DNA from: an uncultured Lachnospiraceae bacterium
GTDB taxonomy: Bacteria; Bacillota; Clostridia; Lachnospirales; Lachnospiraceae
Assembly (NCBI GenBank): GCA_947630025.1
Contig: CANRFZ010000002.1
Coordinates: 62,001 to 126,000 of the forward strand
Direction: 5' to 3'
DNA length: 64,000 nt
A program made the position numbers and the translations under genes. The first letter of the stretch is position 1. The number at the start of each line of letters is the position of its first letter. The notes beneath the pieces are model-generated. The model was not told the DNA's origin, made no database searches, and saw only the letters and a program-made list of their open reading frames with translations. Below are positions 43,598 to 51,838 of the stretch, one piece after another.

Positions 43598-45132
43598 GGT
43601 TCTGTCTGTTCCACACGGACATTTCTGATGCGCACGGCGGCTGTTGAGCCCTGATTTCCCAGATTAAACTCCAGCCTGCCGTTGTTGTCATCCCGGTCTT
43701 TCATCGTAAACTCATACGTGTAAGTCTGCCAGTCCGCGGTAAGTTCTACCGGCGTGTCCTCCAGATAGCGAATCCATCCCGCCGTAGGCGCGGACACGCA
43801 CACATTCATCGTCCGCGGCGCATCGGCGCACGCCTCAAAGGTCAGGCGGTATGTGTTTCCCTTGACCATCGGGAGCTGCGTCTGTACCAGCTGCACGGAA
43901 TACGTCTGCGTCCCCGAACTCTGCGTTCCGATCTCAATCATGCCGTCCGATACCGACGCCTCCGCAGCGCCGCCTTCCGCCAGCAGAAGCTGCCAGTTTT
44001 CTTCATCGTCCAGATTCTCCGCCTCTGCGAAATCGCCGTTATAGATATAATTGCCGTCCTCTGTCGCCTCGCGGAAGACTTTTTCCGGCTTGGTCACATT
44101 GGTGTCGTAGCTTTCCTTCTGATATACCCTGACATAGTCGATCTCGAACTTCGCATTGTCAAAATCCGTCGTCTCGTCGGGATTGCCCGGCCAGTTACCG
44201 CCCACCGCCAGATTCATCTGCACATAAAATGTCTGGTCGAAAGGCGCGGGGAACGGCCTGTCGTCTATTCCCACGTCGCCGGAAAACCAGTCTGTGACGG
44301 TGAGATACAGATCGCCGTCAATATAATATCGTATCTCCGCAGGCTCCCATTCCACGGAATACTCGTGGAAATCGTCCGCGAACGTGCCCTCCTCCAGCGT
44401 ATAGATACCCTGCTGCTGCTGATGGGGCTTGCCGTAGTGGATCGTGCCGTAGGCCACGCTGACGTCGTTGCCGAGCACTTCCATAATATCGATCTCGCCG
44501 CATCTGGGCCATCCGCCGTAATGACTCTGGTCGGTGGGCATCATCCAGATCGCCGGCCACAAGCCCTGTCCTACGGGTGCCTTGGCTCTGGCCGTCACTT
44601 TGCCGTACAGGAAGTCCCTCTTGTTCTTGGAATTGACCTTGCCCGACGTATAGTAGTCCTTGCCCTTGTCCGTCTGCGTCTTGATGGCCCTGATCGTCAT
44701 CTTTCCGTTCCGCACATAGACGTTGTCCTCCGACTCGGTATATTCCTGCAGCTCCGCATTCGTCCAGCCGGGCGCGTGGGGTTCGTAGCTCCAGTTCTCC
44801 TCGTTCATCTCGGTGCCGTTAAACTCGTCGTGCCACAGGAGCCGGTAGCCGTCCAACTGCGGTACGTCTTCCTCGGCGGTCTGGTTGGCCAGCCCGTCGC
44901 CTTCCTCCTCCTCTGCGGCTGCCGCGTCAGCGGTTTCCTCTCCCGCTGCCGTCTCCGCCGCATCGTCCGCCGGCGTACTGATATCCGTGTTTTCCTCTGC
45001 CTCTGTCTGCTGCGCTGCGGGCTCCCCTGCCGGGCTCTCTCCGCCGCAGGCGCACAGACTCCCCGCCATCAGCGCCGCCAGCCCAGCCGCTATTGTTTTC
45101 CGGCCGATACCGGCCCATCCTTTACGTTTCAT
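43594..45132 (-). CDS. GH16 endo-beta-glucanase lipoprotein with C-terminal carbohydrate-binding domain
   Basis: A 512-residue secreted protein. The N-terminus has a basic stretch, a hydrophobic core and LMAGSLCAC, a lipobox that would anchor it by Cys; an acidic/Ala-rich linker follows. The GH16 catalytic motif EIDIMEVLG is near residues 213-221. Residues about 370-512 ([17 protein letters not shown] ... [10 protein letters not shown]) look like a CBM4/9-type jelly-roll. GH16 enzymes cut beta-1,3 or mixed beta-1,3/1,4 glucans. It follows the GH3 gene by 28 bp, suggesting an outside-then-inside beta-glucan route. ATG 45132 has GGAGAGGAAG; ATG 45144 is also possible. Confidence 0.88.
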   Translation of the reverse strand: MKRKGWAGIGRKTIAAGLAALMAGSLCACGGESPAGEPAAQQTEAEENTDISTPADDAAETAAGEETADAAAAEEEEGDGLANQTAEEDVPQLDGYRLLWHDEFNGTEMNEENWSYEPHAPGWTNAELQEYTESEDNVYVRNGKMTIRAIKTQTDKGKDYYTSGKVNSKNKRDFLYGKVTARAKAPVGQGLWPAIWMMPTDQSHYGGWPRCGEIDIMEVLGNDVSVAYGTIHYGKPHQQQQGIYTLEEGTFADDFHEYSVEWEPAEIRYYIDGDLYLTVTDWFSGDVGIDDRPFPAPFDQTFYVQMNLAVGGNWPGNPDETTDFDNAKFEIDYVRVYQKESYDTNVTKPEKVFREATEDGNYIYNGDFAEAENLDDEENWQLLLAEGGAAEASVSDGMIEIGTQSSGTQTYSVQLVQTQLPMVKGNTYRLTFEACADAPRTMNVCVSAPTAGWIRYLEDTPVELTADWQTYTYEFTMKDRDDNNGRLEFNLGNQGSTAAVRIRNVRVEQTEP

Positions 45133-45160
45133 CTTCCTCTCCATTTCGTACCGCTCCGGC

Positions 45161-47443
45161 CTACGATTCCTCCAGCGCATTCAGCCGATCCACCAATGCC
45201 TGCACATCCGCCATCGTCATCTGGGCGCCGAAGCTGATCGGCCCGCGCAGCGGCATATATTCGATCATCGCCGCCATCATCTCGTCCGACAGCGCCTCGT
45301 TCGCCGCATCGCTCCGTTCACCCTCCGGCTCCGGCCCGAACATACCGCCCGTCACGGTCTCCTGCAGCACTTTCCACGCTCTGGGGTCCCTTCTGACGTC
45401 GCCCATTGTCGTGTCCGTCGTGTAGACGACGGGCAGCTTCACGGTGGATTCCACCGTCACCGTCTTTGTCAGCACGATATCCCGCGACGATCTGCCGATC
45501 TGAATCTCGAATTCTCCCGTCTCCACGTGCCAGTCATGAATCTTGACGCTATAGTAGGCAAAGGCCCTCTTATCCAGCGTAAACGTCACCGTCTTCGTCT
45601 CGCCCGGCGCAAGCTCCACCTTGGCAAAATCGCGCAGCTCCCTGACGGGGCGTATCACCGTGCTCTCCTTATCCGCCACATAGAGCTGCACGACTTCCTT
45701 GCCCGCCATGGCGCCGGTGTTGGTCACGTCGACGCTCACCCGCAGCGTGTCCGTATCCTGCAGCCGCTCTTTGTCCACCGTCAGGTCGGAATAGGCAAAC
45801 GTCGTGTAGGACAGGCCATGCCCGAACGGGAACAGCACATCCATCTTTTTCTTATCATAATAGCGGTATCCCACGAAAATACCTTCCCGATACTCTACCA
45901 CATCGCCCTCGCCGATATAATACAGGTAGGACGGCGTATCTTCCAGCCTGCGCGGAAATGTCTCGGGCAGCTTCGCGCTGGGGTTCACCCTGCCGAACAG
46001 AATATCGCAGACCGCGCCTCCCACTGCCTGCCCGCCCAGATACGCCTCCACGACGCCTTTGACACGGTCGATCCAAGGCATCTCCACGGGCGAACCGTTG
46101 TGAAGAACAACTATCGTATTGGGCTGCACCGCTGCCACCTTCTCGATCAGCTCGTTCTGGTAGGCGGGCATCGCCATATTCGGACGGTCAAATCCTTCCG
46201 ACTCGTATTTTTCCGGAAGCCCGGCAAAAATAACCGCGGCCTCGGCGTTCTGCGCCGCCTGCAGCGCCTCCGCCAGAAGCCCTTCGTCCGTGGCGTCTTT
46301 GGCGTCGTCATAGCCCTGCGCATAGATTACATTGTCCATGCCCGCGGCGGCGTCCACCGCCGAAGTGATCTTGTGGCTGTTGATATGGGAGCTGCCGCCG
46401 CCCTGATAGCGCGGCGCTGCCGCGTACTTGCCGATAAAGGCCACCTTCTGCCGCTCCGACAACGGAAGAACGCCTTCGTTCTTCAATAGAACGATCGTTT
46501 CCTCCGCCACCCTGCGCGCCGTCTCATGATCTTTGTCCCGGTCGAACACGGCGTTGCGGTCCCGGTTCTCCTCATAGCGGAACACGATATTCAGAATGCG
46601 CTCCACCGCGGTGTCCAGCACGCTCTCCTCCAGCTCGCCGCTCAGCACCGCGCCGGCGATCAGCCTGTCGTTGGAACCGCCGGAGCTGGGCATCTCCAGA
46701 TCGAGGCCCGCTTTCAGATCCTCCACGCGGTTGTTGACGGCTCCCCAGTCGCTCATCACATAGCCTTCAAATCCCCACTGGCCGCGCAGCGTCTCGGTCA
46801 GATATTGGTGGTTCTGGGCGGCATAAAGACCGTTGATCTTATTGTAAGAGCACATGACCGTCCACGGCTTCGCCTTCTTTACCGCGCCCTCAAACGCCGC
46901 CAGATAGATCTCGTGCAGCGTTCTCTCATCTACGCGGGAGTCGGAAGACATTCTTCTTGTCTCCTGATTATTTGCAAGAAAATGCTTGATGCTGGTGCCT
47001 ACGTTTTTGCTCTGCACGCCCTGAATCAGCGCGCCCGCCATCTCGCTGGCCACCAGCGGGTCTTCGGAATAATATTCAAAGTTGCGTCCGCACAGAGGGG
47101 AACGCTTGATGTTCACGGCAGGCCCTAAGATCACGCTGACGCCTTCCGCCTGACACTCCTCGCCCAGCGTCGCGCCCATCTCGGTCAGCAGCTCTCTGTT
47201 AAAGGACGCCGCGGTGCCGCAGCCCGCCGGGAAGCAGACCGCCTTGATACTGTCGTTGACGCCCAGATGGTCGCCCTCCTGATCCTGCTTGCGCAGGCCG
47301 TGCGGCCCATCCGATACCATGCTGGCCGGTATTCCCAGCCGCTCCACTGCCTCCGTGTGCCAAAAATCGGCGCCGGAACACAACGACGCCTTTTCCTCCA
47401 GTGTCATCCGGGACACCAGTTCTCTGATCTTCTCTGCCGTCAT
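45161..47443 (-). CDS. GH3 beta-glucosidase
   Basis: A 760-residue cytoplasmic-type enzyme without signal peptide. The (beta/alpha)8 domain has the nucleophile motif GYVMSDWGAVNNR near residue 232. The second domain follows (VVLHNGSPVEMPW), and a fibronectin-III-like domain (VVQLYVADKESTV, ELAPGETKTVTFTLD) comes before the C-terminal tail. It releases glucose from beta-glucosides, and would finish products of the downstream GH16 lipoprotein. GGAGGGTTGGTA precedes ATG 47443; the upstream open frame to 47527 is unsupported. No transporter is adjacent. Two direct repeats lie upstream (47468-47504). Confidence 0.92.
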   Translation of the reverse strand: MTAEKIRELVSRMTLEEKASLCSGADFWHTEAVERLGIPASMVSDGPHGLRKQDQEGDHLGVNDSIKAVCFPAGCGTAASFNRELLTEMGATLGEECQAEGVSVILGPAVNIKRSPLCGRNFEYYSEDPLVASEMAGALIQGVQSKNVGTSIKHFLANNQETRRMSSDSRVDERTLHEIYLAAFEGAVKKAKPWTVMCSYNKINGLYAAQNHQYLTETLRGQWGFEGYVMSDWGAVNNRVEDLKAGLDLEMPSSGGSNDRLIAGAVLSGELEESVLDTAVERILNIVFRYEENRDRNAVFDRDKDHETARRVAEETIVLLKNEGVLPLSERQKVAFIGKYAAAPRYQGGGSSHINSHKITSAVDAAAGMDNVIYAQGYDDAKDATDEGLLAEALQAAQNAEAAVIFAGLPEKYESEGFDRPNMAMPAYQNELIEKVAAVQPNTIVVLHNGSPVEMPWIDRVKGVVEAYLGGQAVGGAVCDILFGRVNPSAKLPETFPRRLEDTPSYLYYIGEGDVVEYREGIFVGYRYYDKKKMDVLFPFGHGLSYTTFAYSDLTVDKERLQDTDTLRVSVDVTNTGAMAGKEVVQLYVADKESTVIRPVRELRDFAKVELAPGETKTVTFTLDKRAFAYYSVKIHDWHVETGEFEIQIGRSSRDIVLTKTVTVESTVKLPVVYTTDTTMGDVRRDPRAWKVLQETVTGGMFGPEPEGERSDAANEALSDEMMAAMIEYMPLRGPISFGAQMTMADVQALVDRLNALEES

Positions 47444-47467
47444 TACCAACCCTCCATATACCAAAAG

Positions 47468-47504
47468 AAATATTCTGCGGATGCCTCTGTAAAGTATTCT
47501 GCAG
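47468..47504. promoter_or_regulatory. direct repeat upstream of the GH3 gene, possible operator
   Basis: TATTCTGC occurs at 471-478 and 495-502 of this 47-kb stretch, 24 bp apart, within longer matches AAATATTCTGCGG and AAAGTATTCTGCAG. They lie 25-60 bp before the GH3 start codon. No clear -35/-10 pair was found. Confidence 0.35.
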
Positions 47505-47549
47505 ATATGATGGTATAAGTGTATCACAATACCGGAAGGTTTGCTATCT

Positions 47550-48719
47550 TTATTTTAACGCTCTGTCAAGCCGCGCCAACGCCTCCGCCAGCACCGCCCG
47601 CGGGCAGGCGATGTTGATCCGCTCGAAGCCCGCGCCCGCCGCGCCGAAAATCGCGCCGCTGTCAAGCCAGAGCTTCGCCTCATGGACGATCAGATGCTCC
47701 AGTTCCTCCGTCCGCAGCCCCAGCGCCCGGAAGTCCAGCCAGAGCAGATAGGTGCCCTCCGGCTCGATGAGCCTGATCTGCGGCAGATGCTCCGCCAGAT
47801 ACGTCCGGACAAAATCCAGATTGCCCTTCAGGTATGCCTTGAGTTCCTCCAGCCATTCCCGGCCCGTTTCATAGGCGGCCTGACACGCATGGATGCCGAT
47901 CATATTCGCCTGACTGTAGCCCGCCGCCGACATCTGCCGGCGGAACGCCCGGCGCATCTGCGCGTCGGGGACAAAAATATTGGAGATCTGCAGCCCCGCC
48001 AGATTAAACGTCTTAGTGGGCGCGGTGCAGATCACGCTGATCGCCTCAAACGCGGGATCGACGCTGCAGAATACGTAATGCTTCCTGCCCTCATAGACAA
48101 AATCGCTATGGATCTCATCGCTCACCACGACCACATGATGCCGCAGGCAGATCTCTCCCATGCGCCGCAGCTCATCCCGCGTCCATACCCTGCCCACCGG
48201 GTTGTGCGGACTGCACAGGATAAAGAGCTTCACGTGCTGCGCCTCGATCTTCTGCTCGAAATCCGCAAAATCTATCTCGTAGCGTCCGTCCCGCAGCACC
48301 AGCTCATTGACGACCAGCGTCCTGTCATTGTCCCGCACCGTCTCGCTGAACGGATAATAGACCGGCTGCTGGATCATAACGCCGTCGCCCTTGTCGGTAT
48401 ACGCCCGGATCGCGATGCCGATGGCAAAGACGATGCCCGGTGTTTTGATCAGCCATTTCTCGTCCGTATTCCAGCCGAAATATGTTCTGTACCACGAGGC
48501 CACCGCCTCATAATACGCCGCCTTCGTCTCCGTATAGCCGTAGATCCCATAGGAAGCGTCCGCCGCCGCCCGCTCGATGATGCCCGGCGCGGTTCGGAAA
48601 TCCATGTCCGCCACCCATAGCGGCAGCACATCCGCCGGCCTTTTCCGCGCTGCGGCGAAGTCATATTTTAAGCTGTCCGTATTTCTCCTGTCTATGATCT
48701 TATCAAAATCATATTTCAT
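47550..48719 (-). CDS. MalY/PatB-type aminotransferase (probable cystathionine beta-lyase)
   Basis: A 389-residue fold-type I PLP enzyme. It begins MKYDFDKIIDRRNTDSLKYD and has VLPLWVADMDF, very typical of MalY/PatB; the PLP Lys is in APTKTFNLAGLQ near residue 234. The family cleaves cystathionine or cysteine C-S bonds and sometimes has regulatory roles. The start at 48719 follows GAGGGTTATT. A much longer open frame reaches 49205, but it runs antiparallel through the metB-type gene in the wrong frame and is not coding. With the upstream gene it gives a cystathionine route. Confidence 0.88.
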   Translation of the reverse strand: MKYDFDKIIDRRNTDSLKYDFAAARKRPADVLPLWVADMDFRTAPGIIERAAADASYGIYGYTETKAAYYEAVASWYRTYFGWNTDEKWLIKTPGIVFAIGIAIRAYTDKGDGVMIQQPVYYPFSETVRDNDRTLVVNELVLRDGRYEIDFADFEQKIEAQHVKLFILCSPHNPVGRVWTRDELRRMGEICLRHHVVVVSDEIHSDFVYEGRKHYVFCSVDPAFEAISVICTAPTKTFNLAGLQISNIFVPDAQMRRAFRRQMSAAGYSQANMIGIHACQAAYETGREWLEELKAYLKGNLDFVRTYLAEHLPQIRLIEPEGTYLLWLDFRALGLRTEELEHLIVHEAKLWLDSGAIFGAAGAGFERINIACPRAVLAEALARLDRALK

Positions 48720-48727
48720 AATAACCC

Positions 48728-48754
48728 TCATTTTCGGAGCGTTTACGCGACGGG
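48728..48754. repeat. end of a palindrome-family element between the two PLP genes
   Basis: Read on the minus strand CGTCGCGTAAACGCTCCGAA is followed by AATGAGGGTTATT and the start codon. It matches copy 2 (10978) at most positions and abuts the stop codon of the upstream gene. No hairpins accompany it. Confidence 0.6.
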
Positions 48755-49900
48755 CTACGCCAGCGCCTGCTCCAGATCCGCGATCAGATCCTGCACGTTT
48801 TCGATCCCCACCGACATACGCAGCGTCGTTTCGTCGATGCCCTTGGCGCGCCGCTCCTCGTCCGGCACGTCCATATGCGTCTGCGTCAGCGGATAGGTCA
48901 GCAGGCTCTCCGTGCCGCCCAGACTCTCCGCGAACCGGATCAGACGGACGCGCTCCAATACCCTGTAAGCCGTCTCCTGCGAGTCCACATGGAAGGTCAG
49001 CATCCCGCCGTATCCGCGGCACTGCCGCTGCGCTATGGCATAGCCGGGGTGGTCTTTTAAGCCGGAATAAAATACTTTCCGCACCCGCGGATGCGCGGTG
49101 AGCCACTGGGCGATCGCCAGCGCGTTCTGCTGGTGCTTCTCCATCCGCACCGACAGCGTCTTGATCCCCCGCAGGATCAGCCACGCATCGAACGGCGCAA
49201 GGCACGCGCCGGTAGTCTTCACCATTTCCCGCATCCTCTGCGCCAGCTCCTCGCTGCCGGTCGTAACGAACCCGCCCAGCGTATCGTTATGCCCTTCCAG
49301 ATATTTGGTGGCGCTGTGGATGACGATATCCGCGCCCAGATCCAGCGGATTCTGGAAATACGGCGTCAGGAACGTATTGTCCACCGCCAGCAGACAGCCG
49401 TGTTTCTTCGCCAGTTCGCTGACCGCACGGATGTCCGTGATCTGCATCATCGGATTGGTGGGCGTCTCTACATAGATCAGTTTCGTGTTCGGTCTGATCG
49501 CGCGCTCCGCCGCCTGTAAGTCCGACGTATCCACAAAAGTAAATTCCATGCCGTTCTTTTCGTTGATATTGCGGAACGTTCTGATCACGCCGCCGTACAG
49601 ATCGTCCGTGGCTACCACGTGGTCGCCCGGCGCGAACAGTTCCATAAAAGCGCTGACCGCCGCCATGCCGGTGGAAAAAGAGATCGTATCGACGCCGTGT
49701 TCCAAGTCGGTGACGATCCGCTCCGCCTCTTTCCTCGTGGGGTTCTGCACCCTGTTATAATCGTAGCCCGTGCTTCGTCCTACGCCGGGATGGGCATACG
49801 CCGCCGTCTGGTAGATCGGGAAGCTGATCGCCCCCGTGCGCTCCACATCCTCCCTCTGTCCCTGTCCGTGTATGCACACGGTATCTGTCTGATAACCCAT
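48755..49900 (-). CDS. Cys/Met-metabolism PLP enzyme (cystathionine gamma-synthase or gamma-lyase)
   Basis: A 381-residue enzyme of the MetB/MetC/MccB family. YDYNRVQNPTRKEAE near the N-terminus and SATKYLEGHNDTLGG, with the PLP Lys near residue 197, are conserved. AESLGGTESLLTYPLTQTH near residue 330 is seen in gamma-synthases and gamma-lyases rather than beta-lyases. Paired with the MalY-type gene it could give the two steps from O-acylhomoserine to homocysteine, or the reverse. A GGAG site precedes the start. No T-box or S-box was seen in the short leader. Confidence 0.88.
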   Translation of the reverse strand: MGYQTDTVCIHGQGQREDVERTGAISFPIYQTAAYAHPGVGRSTGYDYNRVQNPTRKEAERIVTDLEHGVDTISFSTGMAAVSAFMELFAPGDHVVATDDLYGGVIRTFRNINEKNGMEFTFVDTSDLQAAERAIRPNTKLIYVETPTNPMMQITDIRAVSELAKKHGCLLAVDNTFLTPYFQNPLDLGADIVIHSATKYLEGHNDTLGGFVTTGSEELAQRMREMVKTTGACLAPFDAWLILRGIKTLSVRMEKHQQNALAIAQWLTAHPRVRKVFYSGLKDHPGYAIAQRQCRGYGGMLTFHVDSQETAYRVLERVRLIRFAESLGGTESLLTYPLTQTHMDVPDEERRAKGIDETTLRMSVGIENVQDLIADLEQALA

Positions 49901-49971
49901 AGCGCTCTTTTCTCCTTTTTTATAGTTTTATAACATTTATATTTCATAGTATTCATATAGGAATTATAATT

Positions 49972-50000
49972 ATATTAATGCCTGCTTTCTTTTTTGTCAA
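49972..50000 (-). promoter_or_regulatory. promoter of the metB-type/patB-type pair
   Basis: On the minus strand a perfect TTGACA (49995-50000) is 17 bp from TAATAT (49972-49977). The remaining leader is about 65 bases. Confidence 0.6.
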
Positions 50001-50210
50001 CCGTTTTCTTTGCGTTTGTTTTTACCGTTTGTTTCCTTTTTGTTTTTGCTTTTTGCTTTCGCTTTTATTTTTGTTTCCCCTTTTGTTTTTTGCTTTCGCT
50101 TTCGTTTATGTTTCTCTCTTTTGTTTTCGCTTTTGTTTCCGCTTTCTTTGTGCTTTTGTTTCTGTTCTTACTTTCTTTTTTTTCTTTCCGCTCGGTTTCG
50201 TTTTTATGGC
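49981..50210. other. T-rich, almost A-free tract between divergent promoters
   Basis: About 230 bases built of T runs broken by single G or C pairs (TTTTGC, TTTCGC, GTTTCC units). Only four A occur over roughly 50001-50200. It fills the gap between the minus-strand promoter ending at 50000 and the plus-strand -35 starting at 50211. Open frames across it are an effect of composition. No gene is seen. Confidence 0.85.
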
Positions 50211-50238
50211 TTGACTTTTCATGGTAAAGGTATATAAT
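50211..50238 (+). promoter_or_regulatory. promoter of the Mrp/Mbh-type operon
   Basis: TTGACT (50211-50216) and a perfect TATAAT (50233-50238) are 16 bp apart. The leader to mrpE is about 68 bases. Confidence 0.7.
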
Positions 50239-50312
50239 TTCAGAGTTGTACGGTTTCACTTTTAATAAGAAGAAACTGTATTAAGAAGAAAAAGCGCAGA
50301 GGAGGGCCGGCG

Positions 50313-50777
50313 ATGTTTGTCATCTTTTTTCTCATATGGGTGATCTTTAACGGACAGTTTACGTGGGAAATCGCGGCTTTCGGGCTTGTCATCTCCGGCG
50401 CGATGTACTGGTTCCTCTGCAGATTTATGGACTATAAACCCCGCTATGATCTGGTCTTTTGCAAGAGATTCCTCCTGCTGATACAATATCTGTTCGTGCT
50501 GCTCAAGGAAATCATCAAGGCCAATATCGCCGTTTTTAAGCTGGTATACTCCTCCAGATACCGCGTGGAGCCCGCCGTAGTGCATTTTACCGCGCCGCTG
50601 CGCTCCACGTTCGCCAGAGTGCTGCTGGCCAACTCCATCACGCTGACGCCGGGCACGATCACCGTCAGCCTGAAAGACAACGAATACACCGTGCACTGTC
50701 TGGACAGGGAGATGGCGCTGGGGATCGACTCGTCGGTATTTGTCAAACTGCTGGAGCGGATCGAAAACGTCACCTGA
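50313..50777 (+). CDS. mrpE: Na+/H+ antiporter subunit MrpE (MbhA-like)
   Basis: A 154-residue protein with two or three N-terminal helices and a soluble tail. The NSITLTPGTITVSL segment near residue 110 is the MrpE signature. MrpE is a structural subunit of the multi-subunit Mrp antiporter, equal to MbhA in archaeal membrane-bound hydrogenase. GAGGAGGGCCGGCG precedes the start. It is the first of ten genes all on this strand. Confidence 0.9.
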   Translation: MFVIFFLIWVIFNGQFTWEIAAFGLVISGAMYWFLCRFMDYKPRYDLVFCKRFLLLIQYLFVLLKEIIKANIAVFKLVYSSRYRVEPAVVHFTAPLRSTFARVLLANSITLTPGTITVSLKDNEYTVHCLDREMALGIDSSVFVKLLERIENVT

Positions 50778-50830
50778 CACCGGGCGGATGCCGTGCGGAA
50801 TAGTTGCGGAATAGTAACACAAAGGACTGC

Positions 50831-51181
50831 GTGAGAGATATGTTTACTGCGATTTACCACTATCTGTATTTAACCGTACTGATTATACTGGCGGCCATGT
50901 TGTTCGTCTGCCTGCTGCGGGCCGTAAAAGGGCCCCGCGTGGCGGACCGGCTGGTGGCGGTCAACATGATGGGCACCATCGTCATGGTGATGATCGGCAT
51001 ACTGGCTCTTATGCTGAACGAGGGCTATCTGGTGGACGTCAGCCTCGTGTATGCGATGATCAGCTTTTTGGCCGTGGTGATTCTGTCCAAAGTGTATATC
51101 GGGATCTACGAGGAAAACCGCCACAAGGCGGATGCTTCCGGCCCGGAGGAAAAAGGAGGGATGTCCGATGGAACTGTTTGA
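50831..51181 (+). CDS. mrpF: antiporter subunit MrpF (MbhB-like)
   Basis: A 116-residue, three-helix protein. LRAVKGPRVADRLVAVNMMGT is the conserved MrpF segment, and DVSLVYAMISFLAVVIL is the third helix. GTG 50831 is preferred because AAAGGA lies 4 bases upstream; ATG 50840 inside it is the alternative, with a weaker site. Its end overlaps mrpG by 14 bp. Confidence 0.88.
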   Translation: MRDMFTAIYHYLYLTVLIILAAMLFVCLLRAVKGPRVADRLVAVNMMGTIVMVMIGILALMLNEGYLVDVSLVYAMISFLAVVILSKVYIGIYEENRHKADASGPEEKGGMSDGTV

Positions 51182-51563
51182 GTGGATACGGCTGATCGTC
51201 GGCGGCATCTTTATCCTCTGCGGGCTTGTGGTCTTTTTTACGGAACTGTTCGGCGTGTTCCGCTTCCGTTATGTGCTGAACAGGATGCACGCGGCGGCGA
51301 TGGGAGATACGCTGGGGATCTCCTGCTGCCTGATCGGGCTGATTATCTTTTCGGGGATCAATTTTACTTCCCTGAAACTGCTGCTGATCGTGATATTCCT
51401 CTGGTTTGCCTCTCCGGTGTCGTCTCATGTGCTGGCGCGTCTGGAAGTGGCGACCAACGAGAATCTGTCGTCCGAGTGCAGCGTCTATGAGGATCTGGAA
51501 ACGCTGCAGGCGGATATGGCCGCCGATGAACATGACGCGGACGGGAAAGGCGGTGCGCTATGA
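51168..51563 (+). CDS. mrpG: antiporter subunit MrpG (MbhC-like)
   Basis: A 131-residue protein with three helices. GIFILCGLVVFFTELFGVFRFRYVLNRMHAAAMGDTLG contains the RMHA-x-x-x-x-DTLG motif of MrpG/PhaG. AAGGAGGG stands 7 bases before ATG 51168, which decides the start. The last 25 residues are acidic. It overlaps the next gene by 4 bp (ATGA). Confidence 0.9.
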   Translation: MELFEWIRLIVGGIFILCGLVVFFTELFGVFRFRYVLNRMHAAAMGDTLGISCCLIGLIIFSGINFTSLKLLLIVIFLWFASPVSSHVLARLEVATNENLSSECSVYEDLETLQADMAADEHDADGKGGAL

Positions 51564-51838
51564 CACTTTTTCAATGGATTTTAATGGGATTTCTGATCGT
51601 ATGCGCGGTCTCTGTCAGCTTCTCCAAGAACCTGCTCAACTCGATCCTGATCTATATGTCGTACAGCCTGATTATGTCTATCCTGTGGATCTGTCTGGAA
51701 TCGCCCGATCTGGCGATCACGGAGGCAGCCGTGGGCGCGGGCGTCACCAGCGTGCTTTTCTTTGCGACGCTGAAAAAGATTCAGGCGATCCGTATGGACA
51801 ATGACCACGGAAAAGAGGAGGAGGAACGCCATGAGTAA
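51560..51838 (+). CDS. MbhD-like subunit (DUF4040; MrpA C-terminal equivalent)
   Basis: A 92-residue, three-helix protein. SPDLAITEAAVGAGVTSVLFFATLK is the conserved stretch seen in MbhD and in the C-terminal part of MrpA. In classical Mrp antiporters this region is fused to MrpA; here it is a separate gene as in archaeal Mbh/Mbx clusters. It overlaps mrpG by 4 bp and the next gene by 8 bp. Confidence 0.85.
   Translation: MTLFQWILMGFLIVCAVSVSFSKNLLNSILIYMSYSLIMSILWICLESPDLAITEAAVGAGVTSVLFFATLKKIQAIRMDNDHGKEEEERHE

Noticed and set aside
48720..49205. Upstream extension of the MalY-type open frame
   Set aside because: The stretch overlaps the metB-type gene in another frame, while ATG 48719 has a ribosome site and begins the family's normal N-terminus.
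49978..50259. Several small open frames rich in Phe/Leu (plus) or Lys/Glu (minus)
   Set aside because: They come from the T-rich tract; all three plus frames stay open, as expected from composition alone, and none has a ribosome site.
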